Below, piece after piece: positions 8,973-18,007 of a DNA stretch of 64,000 nt. The DNA is taken from NCBI GenBank assembly GCA_963741055.1, contig CAVUGU010000023.1, positions 1 through 64,000 of the forward strand, written 5' to 3'. The number at the start of each line of letters is the position of its first letter. The first letter of the stretch is position 1. The notes under the pieces are model-generated. The model had not been told where the DNA came from. It ran no database searches and saw only the letters and a list, made by a program, of their open reading frames with translations. This stretch comes from Bog-756 sp963741055 (GTDB lineage: Bacteria > Actinomycetota > Acidimicrobiia > Acidimicrobiales > RAAP-2). Position numbers and translations under genes: made by a program.

Positions 8973-10893
8973 GTGGCCGAGGCTCCTGACGACACTCCTT
9001 ATCAATCCCTTTATCGACGCTTCCGGCCCGCGACCTTCGGAGAGATTCGGGGTCAGGACCACGTCGTCCTCGCGCTCCGCAACGCGGTCCGCGAGCACCG
9101 CGTCGCCCACGCCTACCTGTTCAGTGGGCCTCGTGGGACCGGCAAGACCTCGACGGCGCGGATCCTCGCCAAGGCGCTGAACTGCGCCGACCTCCGTGAC
9201 GGCGAGCCCTGCGGAGTCTGCGTCTCCTGCCTCGAGATCGCGAAGGGAACCTCGCTCGACGTCCACGAGCTCGACGCGGCCTCCAACAGCGGGGTGGAGG
9301 CGATGCGTGACCTGGTCGCCCACGCGGCCCTCGGGACTCCCGGCCGGCAGAAGGTGTACATCGTCGACGAGGTCCACATGCTCTCGACCGCGGCGTCGAA
9401 CGCGCTGCTGAAGACACTCGAGGAGCCGCCGGCCCACGTGATCTTCGTGCTCGCGACCACCGACCCGCAGAAGGTGCTGCCCACCATCCGGAGCCGCACC
9501 CAGCACTTCGAGTTCCGCCTCCTCGGGTCGGACACGCTCGCCGAACTGCTGTCCTCGGTGCGTGAGGACGCCGTCCTCGACCTCTCCGACGAGGCAATCG
9601 AACTGGCCGTGCGGCGACGGTCGCGGATCGGCCCGCGACGCCCTCTCGGTCCTCGACCAGGTACTCGCCTCGGACGCGATCGACGACGACCGTCCCGAGC
9701 TCGACGAGGTCGTCGAGGCGCTGGCCGAGCGCGACGTCGGGCGCGCCCTCGCCGCGGTGGCCCACCTCACCTCGGCCGGGTTCAGCCCTCAACAGCTGGC
9801 GACCGACCTCATCGACGAGCTCCGCCAGGGGTTCCTCTCCCTCGTCGCCCCCGAGCTCGTGGCGAGCAGCGGCGTGGCCGCCGAGTCGGTCGAGTCGCGT
9901 GCGGCCCGGGTGGGCCTCGCCGCCCTGGTGCGCGCGATCGAACTCCTCGGTCAGTCCCAGGTGACCATGCGCGACGCCCCCGACCCGAGGGTCGACCTCG
10001 AGGTGGCGCTGGTCCGGTTGACCCATCCCGAGGCCGACGACTCGCCCGGTGCGCTCCTCGCCCGAATCGAGCGCCTCGAGGCCGGGCTCGGCGGGAGAGG
10101 CTCGCCGAGCGCGGAGCGAGCCCGAGACGCCGCTGACGCGCCCGAGCACCGGGGTCACCGCCACCGAGATCACCGAGGCCACCGACACCGAGATCACCGA
10201 CACGGCGAATCCGCCGAGGCGCCGGACCCCTCCCCCGCGCCGACCAAGACGCTCGGCGCGCTCCGGCGTGAGCGCGCGGTCGGCGCGACCGAGGCGGCGG
10301 CGCCTTCGGTGACCGAGCTCGCAGAGGGTGACGCCGACGCCGCCCAGGCGCAGCCAGCTCCTGGCCCCGTCGTCGCGACGGCCGCGCCTGCGCCGGGTGG
10401 GTCCGAGGCCGGATTTCCCTCTCGCGACCAACTGGTACAGGCCTGGGGCGACCAGGTGATCGCCGGGCTCCGTCCGAAGGCGAAGGCGCTCTTCCAAGCC
10501 GGAAGGTTCGTCGCGGTCGACGGCGAGCGTGCCGTCTTCGGGCTTCCCAACGAGACCCATCGCGTTCGCTGCGAGGACGTCCGGCCCGAGGTGGAGTCCG
10601 CGCTCTCGGATCACTTCGGTCGCAGGGTCGACATCGACCTGGTCATCGACCCCGGCGCCACGCCCGCGCCGTCACGCTCCGACCCCTCGGGAGAAAGCGC
10701 GCCACCCGCCAGAGCGAGTCGTGGCCGATCCCGGGCGGCTCGGGAGACTTCGCCGCCGCCGGTCGAGGAGGCCGAGCCGCCGATCGACGACGTGATGGAT
10801 TTCGACCACAGCGGGCTCGAGGTCGCCGAGGTCGACACCTCGGCCGAGGCGCGGGTGCTCCAGGCGTTCCCCGGCGCCGAAGAGGTCCGCTGA
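8973..10893 (+). CDS. dnaX: DNA polymerase III subunit gamma/tau (apparent +1 frame break near 9617)
   Basis: Clamp-loader ATPase. From GTG 8973: MAEAPDDTPYQSLYRRFRP, Walker A GPRGTGKTS at residues 52-60, a four-cysteine zinc module (CADLRDGEPCGVCVSC), Walker B YIVDEVHM and sensor LATTDPQK. At about residue 215 the conserved text jumps frame: ELAVRR in frame 3 continues as GRGSARDALSVLDQV in frame 1. Dropping one C at about 9617 gives 639 residues, a normal length. The C-terminal tau part ends DTSAEARVLQAFPGAEEVR and its stop overlaps the start region of recR (TGAGTG). The break is far from the E. coli programmed site and lacks an A-rich slippery run, so a sequence error is the simplest explanation. 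Confidence 0.88.
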
Positions 10894-11499
10894 GTGGCCG
10901 TCTTCTCGGGGCCGTTGCAGTCCCTCATCGACGAACTGGGTCGCTTGCCGGGCATCGGCCCGAAGTCCGCACAACGCATCACCTTCCATCTCCTCAAGGT
11001 GGCACCGGAGGACGCGCTCCGCCTCGCCGAGTCGATCATCGCGGTCAAAGAGCGCATCACCCTCTGCACCCGCTGTTACAACGTCGCCGAGGGCGAGCTG
11101 TGCTCGATCTGCACCGACGATCGACGCGACGCGACGGTGGTCTGCGTGGTCGAGGACCCTCGCGACATCGTCTCGGTCGAGAAGACCGGCGAGTTCTCCG
11201 GCCGCTACCACGTGCTCCAGGGCGCCCTCAACCCGATCGAGGGGATCGGTCCCGATCAGCTGCGGGTCCGCGAGCTGCTGGCCCGCGTCGAGTCGGAGGA
11301 CGTCCGCGAGGTCATTCTCTGCACCAACCCGAACCTCGAGGGAGAGGCGACCGCGATGTACCTCGCCCGCCTCTTGAAGCCGCTGGGACTGACCGTCACC
11401 CGCATCGCGAGCGGTCTGCCGGTGGGTGGCGATCTCGAGTACGCGGACGAGTTGACCCTCGGTCGCGCACTCGAGGGCCGGCGCGAGGTCGACGCGTAG
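10894..11499 (+). CDS. recR: Recombination mediator protein RecR
   Basis: 201 residues from GTG 10894, starting immediately after the dnaX stop. It has the helix-hairpin-helix segment GRLPGIGPKSAQRITFHLL, the four-cysteine zinc finger CTRCYNVAEGELCSIC, and the Toprim domain (VVCVVEDPRDIVSVEKT … ILCTNPNLEGEATAMYLA). RecR acts with RecO/RecF to load RecA at gaps. In most actinobacteria a YbaB-type gene lies between dnaX and recR; here there is none, and the two genes abut. Confidence 0.95.
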   Translation: MAVFSGPLQSLIDELGRLPGIGPKSAQRITFHLLKVAPEDALRLAESIIAVKERITLCTRCYNVAEGELCSICTDDRRDATVVCVVEDPRDIVSVEKTGEFSGRYHVLQGALNPIEGIGPDQLRVRELLARVESEDVREVILCTNPNLEGEATAMYLARLLKPLGLTVTRIASGLPVGGDLEYADELTLGRALEGRREVDA

Positions 11500-11560
11500 G
11501 CCCACCGCGTTCGCCGGTGCCGAGGGGCGCGTGGCCGCCTGGTTGGGGCACCATGAGTGG

Positions 11561-12127
11561 ATGCCGAGTCGATCCGGAGCGCCCGTTCGGCATCTGTGGC
11601 TGCTGCGGCACGCCAAGGCCGCGTCCGATGCGCCGTGGGGCGGGAGCGACCGCGAACGCCCGCTCACCGCTCGCGGTCGGCGCGACGCCACCGCGCTCGG
11701 CGCGCGGCTGGTGTCCGATCCACCGCTCCCGGGCCTCGACGGGGTGCGCAGACCCGACCTCGCGCTCTGCTCGGCCGCGCTGCGGACCCGCCAGACCGCG
11801 GACCGGGTGATCGAGGCGATGGGCGGTCGGACCCCGCTCGACTCCTACGCCGCGCTGTACGACGCCGACCTCGACGTCGTGCTCCGCTACCTCCGCGAGA
11901 TCGACGAGGGCGTCAAGAGCGCCCTGCTCGTCGGGCACAATCCGACCGTCTTCGCCACCGCGCTCGATCTGGTCGATCGTGACGACGACGATCGTGACGT
12001 CGCCGCCCTCGAGGCCCACGGTTTCCCGACCTGTGCGCTCGCGGTCCTCTCCCTCGACCTCGGCGCGTGGGAGGACGTCGCCCGCGGTCGCGGGACGCTG
12101 CTCGGGGTCTTTCGCCCGCCGTACTGA
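11561..12127 (+). CDS. SixA-like histidine phosphatase
   Basis: 188 residues from ATG 11561. The histidine phosphatase signature LLRHAKA (RHx) lies near the N-terminus, and the second catalytic histidine sits in LLVGHNPTVFATAL; the arginines in RTRQTADRV also fit. The length suits SixA-type proteins, which remove phosphate from phosphohistidine in histidine-containing phosphotransfer domains; small-molecule phosphatases cannot be excluded. Upstream GTG 11531 would add ten residues before the usual N-terminus, so the ATG was preferred. It follows recR by 61 bases and converges on the thiolase. Confidence 0.8.
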   Translation: MPSRSGAPVRHLWLLRHAKAASDAPWGGSDRERPLTARGRRDATALGARLVSDPPLPGLDGVRRPDLALCSAALRTRQTADRVIEAMGGRTPLDSYAALYDADLDVVLRYLREIDEGVKSALLVGHNPTVFATALDLVDRDDDDRDVAALEAHGFPTCALAVLSLDLGAWEDVARGRGTLLGVFRPPY

Positions 12128-12158
12128 GTCGCTCGGACGGCGCGACCTGCCCGGTGTC

Positions 12159-13340
12159 TCAGATGGTGCGGAGGATGGCCGCGTCGCCCTGCCCACCGCC
12201 GCCGCAGAGGCTGACGGCCGCGGTCCCACCCCCGCGGCGCTTCAGCTCGAGCAGCGCGGTCAAGGCGACCCGCGTCCCCGACATCCCGACCGGATGTCCG
12301 AGTGCGATCGCGCCGCCGTTGACGTTGACCACGTCGCTCCCGATACCGAGATCGTCGGCAGAGGCGACGCCGACCGCGGCGAACGCCTCGTTGATCTCGA
12401 AGAGGTCGATGTCGGAGATGCGCAGTCCCGCCTTCTCCAGTGCGACCGTCGTCGCGTGCGACGGCTGGTGGAGGAGCGACGGGCTCGGGCCTGCGACCTG
12501 GCCGTAGCTGACCAGCTCGCCGAGCGGTGTGATGCCGAGTTCGGCCGCCTTGGCCTTGGACAGCACGATGACCGCCGCGCCACCGTCGGAGATCTGGGAC
12601 GCGTTGCCCGCGGTGATCGTCCCGCTCTTGTCGAAGGCAGGGCGCAGAGCGGCGAGGGACTCGGCCGTCGTCTCGGGGCGGACTCCCTCGTCGGTGTCGA
12701 CGATCAGCGGATCGCCCTTCCGCTGGGGCACCTGCACCGCGACGATCTCGTCCGCGAACCGTCCGTCTTTGATCGCGGCGGCCGCCCTTTCGTGGGAGAG
12801 CGCGCTGAAGGCGTCCTGGCGCTCACGCGACACGCCGTCGGCGCCGTTGTAGCGCTCGGTGCCGAGGCCCATCGCGCAGTCGTCGAACGCGCAGAACAAC
12901 CCGTCGTACATCATCGAGTCGACGAGCGTCCCGTCCCCGAGCCGGTAGCCGCCCCTCGCACCGGGGAGCAGGTAGGGCGCCTGGGTCATCGACTCCATGC
13001 CGCCCGCCACGACGATCTCGGCCTCGCCCGCGTTGATCAGGAGATCGGCCAGGTAGATGGTGTTCAGCCCGGACAGGCACACCTTGTTGATCGTGGTGGC
13101 CGGCACGGTCATCGGCACCCCGGCCTTCGACGCGGCCTGGCGAGCGGTGATCTGGCCGGCCCCGGCCTGGAGCACCTGGCCCATCAGGACGTAGTCGACG
13201 TCGTCGGGCTTGACGCCGGCCCGCTCCAGCGCCGCCGCGATCGCGAAGCCGCCCAGTTCCGCCGCGGAGAACCCGCCGAGCGCCCCCGACAACTTCCCGA
13301 TCGGAGTTCTTGCACCAGCGGCGATGACGGTTCCGGACAT
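12159..13340 (-). CDS. atoB: Acetyl-CoA C-acetyltransferase (thiolase)
   Basis: 393 residues from ATG 13340, chosen over the ATG at 13358 because GGAGG stands 7 bases upstream and MSGTVIAAGARTPIG matches the family N-terminus. Catalytic residues are present: KVCLSG with the acyl-accepting cysteine, GGAIALGHPVGMSG with the histidine, and CGGGGQGDA with the second cysteine. The enzyme condenses two acetyl-CoA to acetoacetyl-CoA or runs in reverse. It is divergent from ccr across a shared 140-bp promoter region and is the logical first enzyme of the ethylmalonyl-CoA pathway encoded around it. Confidence 0.93.
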   Translation of the reverse strand: MSGTVIAAGARTPIGKLSGALGGFSAAELGGFAIAAALERAGVKPDDVDYVLMGQVLQAGAGQITARQAASKAGVPMTVPATTINKVCLSGLNTIYLADLLINAGEAEIVVAGGMESMTQAPYLLPGARGGYRLGDGTLVDSMMYDGLFCAFDDCAMGLGTERYNGADGVSRERQDAFSALSHERAAAAIKDGRFADEIVAVQVPQRKGDPLIVDTDEGVRPETTAESLAALRPAFDKSGTITAGNASQISDGGAAVIVLSKAKAAELGITPLGELVSYGQVAGPSPSLLHQPSHATTVALEKAGLRISDIDLFEINEAFAAVGVASADDLGIGSDVVNVNGGAIALGHPVGMSGTRVALTALLELKRRGGGTAAVSLCGGGGQGDAAILRTI

Positions 13341-13466
13341 GACGACCTCCGAGGCCATGCGGCCATTTCAGGCGGCGATCCCCCGGGGGTCCGCCACGAC
13401 GACAGGGCCCCATGATACGCGGGCGGAACGAGGCCCCTCCACACGGGCGCCAGCGAGCACGCGGAC

Positions 13467-13472
13467 TATCCT
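13467..13472 (+). promoter_or_regulatory. -10 box for leaderless ccr transcript
   Basis: TATCCT ends 8 bases before GTG 13481, with no ribosome binding site between. It lies in the divergent region shared with the thiolase gene. Confidence 0.5.
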
Positions 13473-13480
13473 CCGGTTCG

Positions 13481-14821
13481 GTGCAGGAGTTCCTTTCAGC
13501 GATCGAATCCAATGCTTCGGCCGAGGTGATCGAGTCGATCCCGCTGCCCGAGACCTATCGGGCCGCGTACGTCCGGCGCGCGGACGTCTCGATGTTCGAC
13601 GGACTCGACAGCGCGGACAAGGACCCGAGGAAATCGCTGCAAGTGGGCGAGGTGCCTCGTCCCGAGCTCGCACCCGACGAGGCCTACGTGGCGGTCATGG
13701 CCAGCGCGATCAACTTCAACACGGTGTGGACCTCTATCTTCGAGCCGCTCCCGACCTTCGGCTTCCTCGACCGGCTCGGCAAGGAGTCGGCGTGGGGGGC
13801 GCGTCACGCGCTCGACTACCACATCGTCGGCTCGGATGCCTCGGGTGTGGTGTTGCGGACCGGGTCGGCCGTGCGCAACTGGAAGCCGGGCGACCGGGTC
13901 ACCATTCACTGCAACTACGTCGACGACCAGAGCCCGAGTGCGCACGACGACTCGATGCTCGCGGACAACCAGCGGATCTGGGGGTTCGAGACCAACTTCG
14001 GCGGTCTGGCCGATCTCACCTTGGTCAAGGCCAACCAGCTGATGCCGAAGCCCACCCATCTGACGTGGGAGGAGGCCGCGGTCAACGCGTTGTGCAACTC
14101 GACCTCCTACCGGATGATCGTCTCCAAGAACGGCGCGCACATGCAGCAGGGCGACAAGGTCCTGGTCTGGGGCGCGTCGGGCGGACTCGGTGCCTACGCG
14201 GTCCAGTACGTGATGAACGGCGGCGGCACACCGGTCGGGGTGGTGTCCTCACCCGAGAAGGTGGAGCTCCTCCACGACCTCGGCGTCGAGGCGGTGATCG
14301 ACCGCAAGGCGGCTGGCTACCGATTCTGGAAGGACGAGCACACCCAGGACGAGTCGGAGTGGCGGCGCTTCGGGAAGGACATCCGCGCGCTGGTCGGCGA
14401 CGACGTGGACATCGTCTTCGAGCACCCGGGCCGCCAGACGATGGGCGCGTCGGTCTTCGCGGCGAAGCGCGGCGGCATCGTCGTCACCTGCGCGGCGACG
14501 TCGGGCTACATGATCGAGTACGACAACCGCCACCTCTGGATGAAGCTGAAGACGATCAAGGGATCCCACTTCGCCAACTACCGCGAGGCATGGGACGCCA
14601 ACCAGCTGGTCTGCGAAGGCAAGATCCTTCCGCCGCTCTCGGCGCTGTACCCCCTCGAGGAGGTCGGGGACGCGGCGTACCAGGTCCACCAGAACCTCCA
14701 CGAGGGAAAGATCGGCGTGCTCTGTCTCGCGCCGTCGGAGGGGCTCGGGATCGAGGACCCCGAGCTGCGCGAGCGGATCGGAGAGGACCGGATCACCCTG
14801 TTCCGGAGGCACGGGGCGTGA
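13481..14821 (+). CDS. ccr: Crotonyl-CoA carboxylase/reductase
   Basis: 446 residues from GTG 13481; the GTG is preferred over the upstream ATG 13412 because it directly follows a -10 box and VQEFLSAIESN… matches the family start. It is a medium-chain dehydrogenase/reductase: substrate domain with SAINFNTVWTSIFEPLPTF, then the NADPH Rossmann motif VWGASGGLGAYAVQYV, and Ccr-type segments YDNRHLWMKLKTIKGSHFANY and FEHPGRQTMGASVF. It reductively carboxylates crotonyl-CoA to (2S)-ethylmalonyl-CoA with NADPH and CO2. Its stop overlaps the epimerase start (GTGA), a translational coupling that supports the pathway assignment. Confidence 0.95.
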   Translation: MQEFLSAIESNASAEVIESIPLPETYRAAYVRRADVSMFDGLDSADKDPRKSLQVGEVPRPELAPDEAYVAVMASAINFNTVWTSIFEPLPTFGFLDRLGKESAWGARHALDYHIVGSDASGVVLRTGSAVRNWKPGDRVTIHCNYVDDQSPSAHDDSMLADNQRIWGFETNFGGLADLTLVKANQLMPKPTHLTWEEAAVNALCNSTSYRMIVSKNGAHMQQGDKVLVWGASGGLGAYAVQYVMNGGGTPVGVVSSPEKVELLHDLGVEAVIDRKAAGYRFWKDEHTQDESEWRRFGKDIRALVGDDVDIVFEHPGRQTMGASVFAAKRGGIVVTCAATSGYMIEYDNRHLWMKLKTIKGSHFANYREAWDANQLVCEGKILPPLSALYPLEEVGDAAYQVHQNLHEGKIGVLCLAPSEGLGIEDPELRERIGEDRITLFRRHGA

Positions 14822-15228
14822 CCGCGCCCCTCCTCACCGAAATCGACCACGTGGCCATCGCGGTGGCGGACTTGGAGGCCGCCGTCGCGTACTACGCGGA
14901 GACCTACGGGGCCTCGGTCGAGCACCGCGAACGGATCGAGACGGACGGGGTGGAAGAGGCACTCATCCGGGTCGCCGACAGCTACATCCAGTTGTTGACC
15001 CCGATCCGCGCCGACTCGACGGTCGCCAAGTTCCTCGAGAAGAAGGGGGAGGGCCTCCACCACGTCGGGTACCGGGTCGACGACTGCGCGGTCGCCCTCC
15101 AGTCGGTCAAGGACCACGGTGGCCAGGTCATCGACGAGGTCCCTCGCCCCGGATCGCGGGGCACGACGGTGGCCTTCGTTCACCCGAAAGGCGCCTTCGG
15201 CACCCTGATCGAGCTCGTGCAGGAGTAG
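14818..15228 (+). CDS. mce: Methylmalonyl-CoA/ethylmalonyl-CoA epimerase
   Basis: 136 residues of the glyoxalase/VOC fold, from GTG 14818 overlapping the ccr stop by four bases. Metal-ligand histidines occur in EIDHVAIAV and GLHHVGYRV, with the C-terminal glutamate in GTLIELVQE. The enzyme interconverts the 2R and 2S forms of methylmalonyl-CoA, and of ethylmalonyl-CoA in organisms with Ccr. It therefore links Ccr to ethylmalonyl-CoA mutase, and propionyl-CoA carboxylation to methylmalonyl-CoA mutase (not in this window). Confidence 0.93.
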   Translation: MTAPLLTEIDHVAIAVADLEAAVAYYAETYGASVEHRERIETDGVEEALIRVADSYIQLLTPIRADSTVAKFLEKKGEGLHHVGYRVDDCAVALQSVKDHGGQVIDEVPRPGSRGTTVAFVHPKGAFGTLIELVQE

Positions 15229-15241
15229 GCGGACACCGCTC

Positions 15242-16170
15242 GTGGACGCGGCGAGCCCGCCACGCACCGGCAACGCGGTGCACGGACGCTCCAAGGCACC
15301 GCCGACCCAGCTCCCACCTGATCCCTTCGGCGCCGCGCGAAAGGCTCCCGCCCAGGCGGTGCCGGCCATCGAGGTCCCCGAACCTCCACTGTCACCGCCG
15401 ACGCCCGCACCCGAGCACTTTGCTCCTCCGATCGTCTCGAAGCTCCGCTGCTACGTCTACCTGCTGGTCGACCCGCGCACCGGGCGCCCCTTCTTCGTGG
15501 GCAAGGGTCGCGGTGACCGCTGCTTCGATCACGTCGCCGCCGCGCGATCGGCCCGCCGATGAAGGGGATGAGGGCCGCGGGGAAGACCCGTATCCCGTGC
15601 TCGATCGCATCCGCGAGGCCGAGTCCGACGGGCGCGAGGTCCGCATCGACATCCTCCGGCACGGCCTCGGCACCAGAGAGGCGCAACTCGTCGAGGCAGC
15701 CGTCGCCGACGCGCTCGGTCTGGAGGTGAAGTCGAAGCTCTCGAGCCAGCGGCGCGCCGCCGGTGAGATGGACGTGGCACTCGCCAAGCGTGCCAAGTTC
15801 AAGCGCTCCCACCAGATGGTGCTGTTGCGGGTGGGTGGCCCCGGTGCCGATGCCTCCTATGACATCGCTCGTCACAGCTGGCGGATCGGCAGACGCTGGA
15901 TCGACCCGGGCGCGCCACGGTCGCCCCGGTGGGCCGTCCTGGTGGTCGGCGAGCTGGTGGCCGCCGTGTTCCGGATCGACCACTGGGAGCCGACCGGGTC
16001 GAGTGGCACCGCGACGTTCGGACCTGCGCTACTCGTTCGTGGGTGTGCGCGACGAGGAGCTCGAGAGTCGTTACCTCGGAAGGTCGGTCGCCACGTACCG
16101 GGCCGCCGGGCGGGAGAGCCCGGTGACCTACGTCTGGTGCGGGCCCCACTGGGTCAACACGGCGGGCTGA
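15242..16170 (+). CDS. LEM-3-like GIY-YIG domain protein (two apparent frame breaks)
   Basis: GTG 15242 opens a proline-rich N-terminus, then the GIY-YIG-type core YVYLLVDPRTGRPFFVGKGRGDRCFDHV. This frame stops at 15562. The conserved continuation DEGRGEDPYPVLDRIREAESDGREVRIDILRHGL lies in the next frame, and after about 16020 the C-terminal part DLRYSFVGVRDEELESRYLGRSV lies in the third frame. Removing one base near 15556 and one near 16020 gives about 308 residues. Homologous proteins (COG3680-type) are uncharacterised; GIY-YIG domains cut or bind DNA. It sits between the epimerase and pccB on the same strand. It is either two sequence errors or a decaying gene. Confidence 0.6.
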
Positions 16171-16230
16171 GCGCGCCGCCCGGTCCGACTCGCGTCGGTG
16201 AGCGGAGCCGACTGCGGGAGGCGGGTCCGG

Positions 16231-16236
16231 TAGCCT
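16231..16236 (+). promoter_or_regulatory. -10 box for leaderless pccB transcript
   Basis: TAGCCT ends 7 bases before ATG 16244, and there is no Shine-Dalgarno sequence in between. Confidence 0.5.
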
Positions 16237-16243
16237 CGGGCCG

Positions 16244-17800
16244 ATGGACCATCCGATGACGCAGCGCCTCGCGGAGCTGGCCGAACGCCGCGAGCAGGCC
16301 CTCAACGCCGGCACGCCGCACGCGGTCGAGAAGCACCACGCCAAAGGGAAGATGACCGCGCGGGAGCGGATCGACTACCTGCTCGACGACGGCTCGTTCC
16401 AGGAGCTCGACATGCTGGCTCGCCACCGGGCCCACGGCATGGGCTTGGAGGAGAACCGTCCCTACACCGACGGCGTGATCACCGGCTTCGGGACGATCGA
16501 CGGCCGGCGGGTCTGCGTGTTCAGCCAGGACTTCACCGTCTTCGGCGGCGCGCTCGGCGAGGTCTTCGCCGAGAAGATCCACAAGGTCATGGACCTCGCG
16601 TCCTCGATCGGGGTGCCGATGATCGGGCTCAACGACGGCGCCGGCGCCCGCATCCAAGAAGGGGTGGTCTCCCTCCACGCCTACGGGGGCATCTTCCATC
16701 GCAACGCCGAATCCTCCGGGGTGATCCCCCAGATCAGCGTCATCCTCGGGCCCTGCGCCGGCGGCGCGGTCTACAGCCCCGCGATGACCGACTTCATCTT
16801 CATGGTGCAGGGAACCAGTCACATGTTCATCACCGGTCCCGACGTGGTGAAGACGGTGACCGGCGAGGACGTCACCTTGGAGGAGCTCGGTGGCGCGATG
16901 AGCCACGCCACCAAGTCGGGCGTGGCGGCCTTCGTCGCCCCCGACGAGAAGTCCTGTCTCGACGACGTCCGCTACCTGCTCGGCTTCCTCCCGTCGAACA
17001 ACCTCGAGGAGGCGCCCGTCGTCGCGTCGGGCGACGACCCCGAACGGCTGACCCCCGAGCTGATCGACCTGATGCCCACGTCCCCCAACCAGCCCTACGA
17101 CATGATCAAGGTCATCGAGGCGGTCGTCGACGACGGCGAGTTCTTCGAGGTCAACCACCACTGGGCGATGAACCTGGTGTGTGGTTTCGCCCGCATCGAC
17201 GGCCGATCGGTCGGCATCGTGGGCAACCAGCCCCAGATGCTCGCCGGGGTGCTCGACATCGACGCGTCGGAGAAGGGCGCGCGCTTCGTGCGGACCTGCG
17301 ACGCGTTCAACATCCCGCTGATCACCTTCGTGGACGTCCCTGGCTTCATGCCCGGAACCGACCAGGAGTACGGGGGCATCATCCGGCACGGGGCGAAGCT
17401 GCTCTACGCGTACTGCGAGTCGACCGTGCCCCGCGTCCAGATCATCACCCGAAAGGCCTACGGCGGCGCGTACGTGGTCATGAACTCGAAGTCGATCGGC
17501 GCCGACCTCGCCTATGCCTGGCCGTCGGCCGAGCTCGCGGTGATGGGGCCCGAGGGAGCGGTCGAGATCGTCTACCGACGGGATCTCGCCGAAGCGGACG
17601 ACCCGGTCGGCCGGCGCAAGGAGTTGGTCGAGGAGTACACCGAGCAGTACGCCAACCCCTACGCGGCCGCCGAGCGCGGGTACGTCGACGACGTGATCGA
17701 TCCGGCCGAGACCCGTCGCCTCCTCGTCCGAAGCCTCGCGGTGCTCTCTTCCAAGCGCGAGGAGCTCCCGAAGCGCAAGCACGGGAACATGCCCCTGTGA
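16244..17800 (+). CDS. pccB: Propionyl-CoA (acyl-CoA) carboxylase beta subunit
   Basis: 518 residues, the standard length of the carboxyltransferase subunit. Both crotonase-like halves are present: the acyl-CoA site GLNDGAGARIQEGV and the biotin side FVDVPGFMPGTDQEYGGIIRHGAKLL, plus GPCAGGAVYSPA. It transfers carboxyl from biotin to propionyl-CoA (or acetyl/butyryl-CoA), giving methylmalonyl-CoA. The biotin-carrying alpha subunit is not in the window. The downstream epsilon gene overlaps by four bases. In this context it would process the propionyl-CoA released by the ethylmalonyl-CoA pathway. Confidence 0.94.
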   Translation: MDHPMTQRLAELAERREQALNAGTPHAVEKHHAKGKMTARERIDYLLDDGSFQELDMLARHRAHGMGLEENRPYTDGVITGFGTIDGRRVCVFSQDFTVFGGALGEVFAEKIHKVMDLASSIGVPMIGLNDGAGARIQEGVVSLHAYGGIFHRNAESSGVIPQISVILGPCAGGAVYSPAMTDFIFMVQGTSHMFITGPDVVKTVTGEDVTLEELGGAMSHATKSGVAAFVAPDEKSCLDDVRYLLGFLPSNNLEEAPVVASGDDPERLTPELIDLMPTSPNQPYDMIKVIEAVVDDGEFFEVNHHWAMNLVCGFARIDGRSVGIVGNQPQMLAGVLDIDASEKGARFVRTCDAFNIPLITFVDVPGFMPGTDQEYGGIIRHGAKLLYAYCESTVPRVQIITRKAYGGAYVVMNSKSIGADLAYAWPSAELAVMGPEGAVEIVYRRDLAEADDPVGRRKELVEEYTEQYANPYAAAERGYVDDVIDPAETRRLLVRSLAVLSSKREELPKRKHGNMPL

Positions 17801-17985
17801 ACACGCGGCCCACTCCGCCTCCCGAGGTGGTGGCAGCCATCGCCGCCGCCGTCGACCAGGTCTGGCCGCGACCGCGGCTGGTCGAGGAGCCCGGGCGCGA
17901 CACGGTGCCCGCTTGGCGGTTCAGTGGCCGCTGGTGGTCGCGGCCGGCGACCAGCCGCCGCGATCGTCCCTCGCCGTTGCTCTGA
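17797..17985 (+). CDS. accE: Acyl-CoA carboxylase epsilon subunit
   Basis: 62 residues starting at GTG 17797, which overlaps the pccB stop (GTGA). The protein has PPPEVVAAIAAAVDQVWPRPR and ends WRFSGRWWSRP plus a short basic tail. The W-R-x-S-G-R-W motif with the preceding alpha-helical stretch is the hallmark of actinobacterial acyl-CoA carboxylase epsilon subunits, which bind and stimulate the AccA/AccD complex. Position directly after a beta subunit supports it. The small size means automatic callers easily miss it. Confidence 0.75.
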   Translation: MNTRPTPPPEVVAAIAAAVDQVWPRPRLVEEPGRDTVPAWRFSGRWWSRPATSRRDRPSPLL

Positions 17986-18007
17986 CCGGCCCCGCCGGCT
18001 CGGCCTT

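Noticed and set aside
9600..9640. E. coli-like programmed -1 frameshift in dnaX
   Set aside because: The break is +1, at codon ~215, and lacks A-runs; a base error is simpler.
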